A DNA stretch of 7,010 nucleotides from NCBI GenBank assembly GCA_946619805.1, contig CAMOMM010000050.1:1-7010 (forward strand), in the 5' to 3' direction. The notes beneath the pieces are model-generated. The model made no database searches, had not been told where the DNA came from, and worked only from the letters and a program-made list of their open reading frames with translations. A program made the translations under genes and the position numbers. The DNA is from an uncultured Bacillota bacterium. Lineage in GTDB: Bacteria; Bacillota_I; Bacilli_A; Erysipelotrichales; Erysipelotrichaceae. Positions 1 to 5,493 of the stretch are shown piece by piece. The stretch's first letter is position 1. The number at the start of each line of letters is the position of its first letter.

Positions 1-951
1 TAGGCCATGCGGCATGGCTTCCACCACCGTCATACCCCATCCTTCCCATCTGGATGTCATCAGGTATATGTCGCTTTCGGCATAATACTTTTCCGTTTCA
101 TTCGTTGATCCGGTAAGTATTACGCGCTCCTGCATACCTTCCCGTTCAATGTAATTAAGGTATTTTTCCTTTTCTACACCGTCTCCAACAAGATACAGTT
201 TCCAGTCTTCATGTTCCTGACTGAATATTCTGAATGCTTTCAGCCGCAGCATGAACCTCTTGTTTTCAACAAACCTTCCTACCGAAATGAATCGGTTGTT
301 GTCAAGGGTACTGACTACTGCCTCTTCAAAGGTATTCGGGTTATTTATAACCGTACAGTTGGCATTGAATTCACTGCGGATCTTTTCAGCGTCGCTTTCG
401 GTCTGTACAACATACCGGTCCACATTATCGAACATATACTGTGCCAGTTCGTGGTAGTTATACATTCTGTTTCCCGGCATTTTGAAGTAAGCTTCAAAAG
501 TGGAATGCTGCCACCCGATGATTTTAGCTTTTTTTATAAACGGCTTGGCTATTGTCAGATGGGCAATATGATCATTGGCGATACCGATCACGTAATCAAA
601 ATCATATCTGTTGATATAATCCGCCAGTAATCGGGCGTCCCTTTTGGTCATGGTTATCCATTTCTGACCGGACAGAGTCTTCATTATCTTCCGTGTTTTC
701 TGTCTTTTACGTATCTCCAAAGGAATTCTGCGAAGAATTCTGTTCTTTAATTCATAAGCTTCCCTGATATAAACGGTTTCTACCGCCTTATCAAGCTTAT
801 AGTATTCATAATCAACGGAAAGATTATAATCATATACCAGAAAATACACGCTGTAACCTGCTTTGGCCAGATAGTTGGCCAGTACCGTGGTTACTCTCTG
901 TTCACCTCCCAGGGAAAAAGGTGTTCTGAGATAAAAGCAGACTTTCTTCAT
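1..951 (-). CDS. GT4 family glycosyltransferase, 3' end beyond window
   Basis: 317 codons are open from the ATG at 951 to the left edge; perhaps 50-70 C-terminal residues are missing. The start is well fixed: an in-frame TGA lies at 957-955, and the ATG overlaps the Stealth stop as ATGA. There is no good Shine-Dalgarno, so translation is probably coupled to the gene before it. The N-terminal GT-B domain has the glycine-rich acceptor loop SLGGEQRVTTVLANYLAKAG (13-32) and IGWQHSTFE (145-153). The donor domain has FISVGRFVENKR (221-232), LYLVGDGVEK (252-261), RVILTGSTNE (276-285) and SRWEGWGMTVVEAM (300-313), in which E303 and E311 form the EX7E motif. It differs clearly from the WbuB-like enzyme in the same operon, so it probably adds a different sugar or forms a different linkage. 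It is expected at the cytoplasmic membrane face; donor and acceptor are unknown. Confidence 0.92.
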   Translation of the reverse strand, partial: MKKVCFYLRTPFSLGGEQRVTTVLANYLAKAGYSVYFLVYDYNLSVDYEYYKLDKAVETVYIREAYELKNRILRRIPLEIRKRQKTRKIMKTLSGQKWITMTKRDARLLADYINRYDFDYVIGIANDHIAHLTIAKPFIKKAKIIGWQHSTFEAYFKMPGNRMYNYHELAQYMFDNVDRYVVQTESDAEKIRSEFNANCTVINNPNTFEEAVVSTLDNNRFISVGRFVENKRFMLRLKAFRIFSQEHEDWKLYLVGDGVEKEKYLNYIEREGMQERVILTGSTNETEKYYAESDIYLMTSRWEGWGMTVVEAMPHGL

Positions 952-1955
952 TTTTCAAACATGCTCTTTTCCGGCATCTTTGTTTCAAAACAGTTTATCA
1001 GCCTGTCCCTGATTTTCTCAAAATCAGCTGCGTTATACTCGTCATTGATACAAAGAGTCTTATATTTTTTGCCCAGAATGTCATCAGGCAGTTTTTCATC
1101 ACCTATTGATGTAAGCTTGCCGAAAGACTGCTTTCTGGTCTCAAAGCGGCCTGATGCGAACTGCCAGTATTCAAACAGCCAGTGATTTGTACTTTCACGG
1201 TTATTACGGAAGCGGAAACTCATGGCTTTATTCAGCAGCTCAGGTTCCTTTTCCCACACCTCTTCCCATACGCTCTTCAGGTAAGGATTTGGAAGATGAG
1301 TACAGTGGAAACCGGAAAAACACGGATAATTACACATGGTAACCGTTCTGATCCAGTACTTTAAACCCTGTTTGAATGACAGTACCTTACGCCGGTTTTT
1401 CAGAAGGAAAGATCTGAAATTGAAATGTTTGTTTATAACCTGTACATTCAAAGCTATCTTAATGAAAAACCCGTCCGTGGCTCCGGCTGTTGCCAGAATC
1501 GGCTCAAGTGAAAACGTATCAACAGGCAGTCCGTTTTTAAAGAAGTCCTCCGGGGTAACCGGATTTACCAGGAACATATCGTCGTTAAAGTATACAAAGT
1601 GTTCCGACAGCCCTTCAATTCTATGCATGCCGGCTTCAATTGCATCGGAATTGAATGTCGGCAGATATTCTTCAGGCATGTAATCTTTGTGATCCACCAA
1701 AACCAGTTTCTCACAGTTTTCGTTCAGCCATTCCGGCTTCTGCCCGCATGTAATAAAATACACTTTATTTACCCATGGGGCATATTTTTCAATACCGCGA
1801 AAGAAATACTTCAGAGTACCCGTATCTCTGTATCTTTCTTTACGGTCATCAAAAGCTTCATTAAAAGTCTTTTTAGGGCTGTATTTTTCTTTTTCCCGTC
1901 TCCAGGCCGGATCATTACCATCCACCCAGGTAACAACAAAATCTATCTTATCCAT
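948..1955 (-). CDS. Stealth-family sugar-1-phosphate transferase (capsular polysaccharide phosphotransferase)
   Basis: Stealth proteins transfer hexose-1-phosphate or HexNAc-1-phosphate from a nucleotide sugar to an acceptor sugar and so create phosphodiester links. Relatives include meningococcal serogroup A and X capsule polymerases and the animal GNPTAB enzyme. All four conserved regions are visible in the 335 residues. CR1 is IDFVVTWVDGNDPAW (4-18). CR2 spans about 41-145, with RYRDTGTLKYFFRGI, VYFITCGQKPEWL and the acidic motif FNDDMFL (123-129). CR3 spans about 218-264, with CTHLPNPYLKSVWEEV, FRFRNNRE and NHWLFEYW. CR4 spans about 299-335 (KTLCINDEYNAADF, ending in KSMFEK). H220 aligns with the conserved catalytic-region His, and length and order are complete. 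A strong AAGGAG site sits 5 nt before the ATG. The stop overlaps the next gene as ATGA, which suggests translational coupling. The protein would make the polymer anionic, either as polymerase or as side-branch transferase; which of these, and the sugar, are unknown. Confidence 0.94.
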   Translation of the reverse strand: MDKIDFVVTWVDGNDPAWRREKEKYSPKKTFNEAFDDRKERYRDTGTLKYFFRGIEKYAPWVNKVYFITCGQKPEWLNENCEKLVLVDHKDYMPEEYLPTFNSDAIEAGMHRIEGLSEHFVYFNDDMFLVNPVTPEDFFKNGLPVDTFSLEPILATAGATDGFFIKIALNVQVINKHFNFRSFLLKNRRKVLSFKQGLKYWIRTVTMCNYPCFSGFHCTHLPNPYLKSVWEEVWEKEPELLNKAMSFRFRNNRESTNHWLFEYWQFASGRFETRKQSFGKLTSIGDEKLPDDILGKKYKTLCINDEYNAADFEKIRDRLINCFETKMPEKSMFEK

Positions 1956-1967
1956 CTTTTCTCCTTA
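1956..1967 (-). promoter_or_regulatory. Ribosome binding site of the Stealth gene, overlapping upstream stop
   Basis: On the minus strand AAGGAG (1966-1961) lies 5 nt before the ATG at 1955 and shares two bases with the TAA stop of the surface-protein gene. Ribosomes ending the surface protein are therefore placed on the next start, which supports co-expression. Confidence 0.8.
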
Positions 1968-4274
1968 TCTGTAGTAGTACTGAATAACATAGTTATCATC
2001 TACACCCATAACTTTCTTTACTAAAGCATCATTAAGTCTGTCCATACCACCCATAACCACAGCACTTGTGATATTACTGTTCTTTATATAGTTCCTTGCT
2101 ACCGACTCGCTGCCGGCCTTAATAAGGATAACCGGTGCATCAAGCTGATATCCCAATGATCCGCCGCATAATCCGTCAGGGAAATCATGACTGTATGCCA
2201 AAACGGTAACACCGGCATCAGGGAACAGTTTTGCCGCAATCCGGACTGATGTTTCAAATCTGGTTGAACCGGCCAGTCTTTCCAGGTCACCATATTTCCT
2301 TAACTGGCTTTCCACAGTGGTATTTACGGCGTTGTTACCGCCCAGAACATAAATCTTCTTTATGCTGTTTTCGTTCAGGAAAGCTATCTGCTGTTCACTA
2401 AGAGTATTCTTAACCAATAAAACAGGTAATCCTGTGGCAGAAGCGCTCAGTGAATCCGCAAAGTTCAGTCCCGTTCCCACCAGGAGAGTATCTTTACTCA
2501 TCCCAGCTTCTTTAAGTATCTCTATGTTTGTAAGATATCTGTCGTTTCCTGCCAGTCTTTTGACGTTCGCAATTGTTTCAAATTCTTTTTCAACAGCCTC
2601 TGAAACAGCTGCCGGCCCGCCAAGAATATAGATGTTTCCTTCCTGATCCATTCTCTCCCTGACATAATGAACAATGGAGGAGAGATTTGTATCATTTACC
2701 AGAATGATCGGAGCTTCCTTTACTGCTGCCAGATAACTGCCGGCTAAGGCATCAGCGAAGCTGTTACCGCTGGCAATGATCAGTGTGCTGAGTTTTTCCT
2801 TCCGGGTAACTTCCATGAAGACATCAGTCACCGCCAGAGCAGTCTTGTATCTGTTGGATCCAAAGGCTCTCTTGATGTAGTCGTTTTTGACTGTCTTGAT
2901 CCAGGTTCCAGCCCAGTCAGGCAGATTTGAAGTATAGTTTTCATAAAGCTCCTGTTCGCTCTTTACCAGTCTTCCGTTCTTCCAGTATCCCTGAGGCAGA
3001 CAGGCATCATCAGACCATTTGGTAAAATGTTCGGACAGCTTTATCTCCAGCAGACTGTCATCCCCGGTAAACCGGCTGCTCATGTCGGTAACCTTTGATG
3101 TATTGAAGCCGGCAATGTAGAGCTCTTCCAGAGAAGAACAGCCATAGAACGCAAAGGCCATGTTTTCCAGTTTGTCTGTTACAAAATGGTCAATGTCCAG
3201 CGTCTTTAAAGCCTTGCAGTTGGCGAAGATACCGTCCATTGAAGTGACATTGGCGGTATTGAAGCTGCTGAGATTCAGATCGCTCAGAGCTTTACAGCCA
3301 TAGAACATGGCTGACATGTCAGTTACAGCTGCCGTATTGAACTTGTTTAAATCAAGTGATGTCAGTGAAGAACAGTTGGTAAACATTGACGACATGTCCG
3401 TTACCTTGGCAGTATTGAAACTGCTCAGATTAAGTGAAGTCAGAGACCTGCAGTTTCTGAACATCCGGCTCATGTTTTCTGCCTTGGAAGTATTGAATTT
3501 ACTTAGATCAAGTGAACTCAGGGATTCACAGTCACGGAACATTTCAGTCATATCCGCTACCTTGACAGTTGAGAAGCCTGACAGATCAAGTGCATTTAAG
3601 GACCTGCATCCGTCAAACATTCCCTTCATGGAGATGACATTACTGGTAATAAATCCGCTTACAACCAGTGTCTTCAGGCTTTCACAGTCCTTGAACATCT
3701 CAATCATGTCATAGACATGTGCCGTAGAGAGCCCCGTTACATTCAGAGTTGTCAGGCTGCGGCAGCCTTCAAACATGCTGCTGGTTATCATGAGCTTTCC
3801 CGTATTGAAATGACTTACATCCAGGAAAGTCAGGGAACGGCAGTTATAGAACAGATGGCTCATATTGGTGATATCCTGGGTGTCAAACCCTTCTGCATCA
3901 AATGAGGTAAGATTGATCATGTTGCCGAACCACCACAGCATGTTCTGCGGTCTGATCGTTGTATCAGCTGCTACGGCGACACTGACAATGACGCTTCTCT
4001 TATCTGCCCACGGTATTGATTCCGTAGTTTCAACTTCTGAATAAATGGTTCCGGTGTAACTGTTGCCGTGTATGTCAGTTAACACTCCTACGACATTGTT
4101 ATCGTAAGTTTCATTACTTCTGACAAACAGCAGGTTTCCTTCCCCATCCAGTACGGCATACCGCTGTCCGTCAGTAGGAAGCACTTCCGCAGACACAATG
4201 AAACCGGCCTGATTGGTAATCATGGCTGACAGGCATAATGTCAGTATCATCAGAATTCTTACCAGTTTCCTCAT
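1965..4274 (-). CDS. Secreted BspA-like (DUF285) repeat protein with three CWB2 wall-binding modules
   Basis: A 769-residue surface protein. Residues 1-29 form a signal peptide (RK, hydrophobic core, likely cleavage after VSA29). Residues 30-110 form a β-rich N-cap with no recognised function. Residues 111-420 hold twelve exact 26-residue DUF285/BspA repeats (pattern xMxxMFxxCxSLxxLxLSxFNTxxVT). Residues 421-468 resemble the usual BspA C-cap (GYWKNG, SEQELYENY, WAGTWI). Three cell-wall-binding-2 modules follow at 469-571, 572-664 and 665-769; their start motifs are SNRYKTA, NDRYLT and STRFETS, and their inner motifs are YILGG, YVLGG and VVMGG. There is no LPXTG sorting motif, so attachment is probably non-covalent through the CWB2 triplet, which in C. 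difficile binds an anionic wall polymer. The DUF285 part is probably the exposed adhesive or ligand-binding face, as in BspA; its ligand is unknown. The gene lies inside the polysaccharide operon, 18 nt after the GT4 gene and 9 nt before the Stealth gene. Confidence 0.95.
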   Translation of the reverse strand: MRKLVRILMILTLCLSAMITNQAGFIVSAEVLPTDGQRYAVLDGEGNLLFVRSNETYDNNVVGVLTDIHGNSYTGTIYSEVETTESIPWADKRSVIVSVAVAADTTIRPQNMLWWFGNMINLTSFDAEGFDTQDITNMSHLFYNCRSLTFLDVSHFNTGKLMITSSMFEGCRSLTTLNVTGLSTAHVYDMIEMFKDCESLKTLVVSGFITSNVISMKGMFDGCRSLNALDLSGFSTVKVADMTEMFRDCESLSSLDLSKFNTSKAENMSRMFRNCRSLTSLNLSSFNTAKVTDMSSMFTNCSSLTSLDLNKFNTAAVTDMSAMFYGCKALSDLNLSSFNTANVTSMDGIFANCKALKTLDIDHFVTDKLENMAFAFYGCSSLEELYIAGFNTSKVTDMSSRFTGDDSLLEIKLSEHFTKWSDDACLPQGYWKNGRLVKSEQELYENYTSNLPDWAGTWIKTVKNDYIKRAFGSNRYKTALAVTDVFMEVTRKEKLSTLIIASGNSFADALAGSYLAAVKEAPIILVNDTNLSSIVHYVRERMDQEGNIYILGGPAAVSEAVEKEFETIANVKRLAGNDRYLTNIEILKEAGMSKDTLLVGTGLNFADSLSASATGLPVLLVKNTLSEQQIAFLNENSIKKIYVLGGNNAVNTTVESQLRKYGDLERLAGSTRFETSVRIAAKLFPDAGVTVLAYSHDFPDGLCGGSLGYQLDAPVILIKAGSESVARNYIKNSNITSAVVMGGMDRLNDALVKKVMGVDDNYVIQYYYR
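1968..2870 (-). repeat. Three CWB2 (Pfam PF04122-type) modules
   Basis: These are three consecutive, strongly diverged modules of 93 to 105 residues at the C-terminus of the surface protein. Each has an (N/D/T)R(Y/F) start motif and a middle motif with a conserved Asp (NSFADALAGS, LNFADSLSAS, HDFPDGLCGG). Each also has a following hydrophobic strand (APIILV, LPVLLV, APVILI) and a GG turn (YILGG, YVLGG, VVMGG). Three modules is the number needed for the trimeric wall-binding arrangement known from C. difficile cell-wall proteins, so the anchor looks complete. Confidence 0.9.
3015..3944 (-). repeat. Twelve tandem 78-bp DUF285/BspA repeat units
   Basis: The 26-residue (78-bp) unit is repeated twelve times without indels, shown for instance by gtattgaa starting at 3334 and again at 3412. 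Central units (about 6 to 9) are closest to consensus. Edge units diverge: the first has WWFGNMINL and the last has RFTGDDSL where others have MFxxCxSL. Cys at unit position 9 is kept in units 2 to 11 and absent from units 1 and 12, which look like caps. The units are diverged at base level, so recent slippage is not obvious. Confidence 0.9.
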
Positions 4275-4286
4275 TGTCTGCTCCTG
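4275..4286 (-). promoter_or_regulatory. Ribosome binding site of the surface-protein gene
   Basis: On the minus strand CAGGAG (4286-4281) lies 6 nt before the ATG at 4274. The 18-nt gap after the glycosyltransferase stop contains no room for a promoter or terminator, so the surface protein must be read from the polysaccharide-operon transcript, unless a promoter lies inside the glycosyltransferase gene. Confidence 0.8.
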
Positions 4287-4292
4287 TTTTTC

Positions 4293-5492
4293 TTATTTTA
4301 CAGCCAGTCTGGAAAGTTCTTCTTCCAGTCTGTCTACGACGATCTTCTTGTTGAAGTTGGCATCGTAGTATTCTCTGCCCTTGCGTCCCGCCTGTTTCAG
4401 GTAATCCACACCACGGTTTTCCATGATGGCTTTGGCTAAGGCTCTGTAGTCTTCCGGTGGCACACAGATACCGCAGTCGCTGTTTTCTATTACCTTTGGT
4501 ATTTCACCGGTGGCAGCCGCAAATACCGGTTTTCCTGCTGCCATGTAGGACTGAACCTTGGCAGGCAGAGTCAGGGAAATGAATTCATCATTTACCAGCG
4601 TTACCATCATGGCATCAGCCATGGCATAGTACTTCGGCATTTCATCCTTAGGCTTACGGCCCAGAAATTCCACATTATGAATACCCATTTCCTGTTTTAA
4701 CTGCTTAAGATGTTCCAATTCACTGCCGTCTCCGACAATGTCAAACTGAACATCATCACACTTGTATTCCTTTTCAATGATCTCTGCCGCTTTCAATATG
4801 GTATCAACACTCTGGGCTGATCCGATATTGCCGGCAAACATCAGGTGGAACTTACCGTCTCTGTCTGCGGTTTCCGTGTTCTCTTCAAAGGAATCATCCG
4901 CAAACTGCGGCAGCCAGCCTATCTTCTCAGCAGGTATTCCGATGACATCATTGAAATACTGTTTGAACATCTCAGAAGTGACCAGTATGCGGTCAGCCTG
5001 CTTATAGTAATGCTGTGAAACCTTCAGGTAATGCTCATATACTGCCCCGGAACTGATTCCCCCGGCTGATAATGATGCCGGCCACAGGTCCATGCAGTAT
5101 AACAGGACTTTGGTTCCGTGAAGCTTGCGGTATTTCATTGCCGCACGTACCATCATGATCGGTGAGGACTGATTGGCAAATACCACATCATAGTCATTAT
5201 CCAGATTCTTCAGGTACTGTTCTGAAGAGAGCGAATAACTGTAATAATTCATTACGCGGAATACCGGTCCCTTTTTTCTCGGTACGGTAAAGCTTCTGAA
5301 GATCTTTACACCGTTTCTTTCCTGAATTCTGTTTTTTCCCTTTTCATATCCTTCATAGGTAACACCCAGAGGATAATTCGGCACATCCGTAAGGACATGA
5401 ACGGTATGACCTCTTCTTGCCAGTTCCTCACAGGTATTGGTTAACGGATAAGGTTCCGGCCAGTAATGCTGGCACACTACTAATATTTTCAT
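4293..5492 (-). CDS. WbuB-like GT4 family glycosyltransferase
   Basis: This is a cytoplasmic GT-B glycosyltransferase that would add one sugar from a nucleotide donor to a lipid-linked polysaccharide precursor. The 399-residue length is usual for the group. The N-terminal domain starts with MKILVVCQHYWPEP and has EELARRGHTVHVLTDVPNYP (22-41) and MDLWPASL (134-141), the latter characteristic of WbuB-like enzymes. The C-terminal donor domain has FAGNIGSAQSVDTI (219-232), DIVGDGSE (251-258), VEFLGRKP (274-281) and LPAKVQSYMAAGKPV (309-323). The second Glu of the GT4 EX7E motif is not evident; PAK..SYMA.GKP occupies that position. I chose the ATG at 5492, one base after the LCP stop codon, because MKILVV is the canonical family start. 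The ATG at 5516 would add eight residues (MKGRWNSR), overlap the LCP gene by 23 nt and lack a ribosome site. Donor and acceptor sugars cannot be read from the sequence. Confidence 0.93.
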   Translation of the reverse strand: MKILVVCQHYWPEPYPLTNTCEELARRGHTVHVLTDVPNYPLGVTYEGYEKGKNRIQERNGVKIFRSFTVPRKKGPVFRVMNYYSYSLSSEQYLKNLDNDYDVVFANQSSPIMMVRAAMKYRKLHGTKVLLYCMDLWPASLSAGGISSGAVYEHYLKVSQHYYKQADRILVTSEMFKQYFNDVIGIPAEKIGWLPQFADDSFEENTETADRDGKFHLMFAGNIGSAQSVDTILKAAEIIEKEYKCDDVQFDIVGDGSELEHLKQLKQEMGIHNVEFLGRKPKDEMPKYYAMADAMMVTLVNDEFISLTLPAKVQSYMAAGKPVFAAATGEIPKVIENSDCGICVPPEDYRALAKAIMENRGVDYLKQAGRKGREYYDANFNKKIVVDRLEEELSRLAVK

Positions 5493-5493
5493 C

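Noticed and set aside
211..630. 139-residue plus-strand open frame opposite the left-edge glycosyltransferase
   Set aside because: The minus frame has clear GT4 motifs throughout; the plus frame has no recognisable domain and no separate promoter or ribosome site.
1599..2024. 141-residue plus-strand frame with hydrophobic stretches spanning the Stealth and surface-protein junction
   Set aside because: It lies antisense to two confidently assigned genes, including the conserved Stealth CR1. The hydrophobic runs (such as FFFFP) are the complement of Lys- and Glu-rich codons.
3307..3714. 135-residue plus-strand frame with an apparent internal repeat
   Set aside because: The repeat is a shadow of the 78-bp DUF285 units on the minus strand; a 78-bp period keeps an antisense frame open by chance.
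3015..3944. CRISPR-like regular repeat spacing
   Set aside because: The regular 78-bp period is in-frame protein-coding repeat without conserved direct repeats and unique spacers.
4275..4292. Possible terminator or promoter between the glycosyltransferase and the surface-protein gene
   Set aside because: The gap is 18 nt, holds only a ribosome site and an A-rich run, and shows no hairpin.
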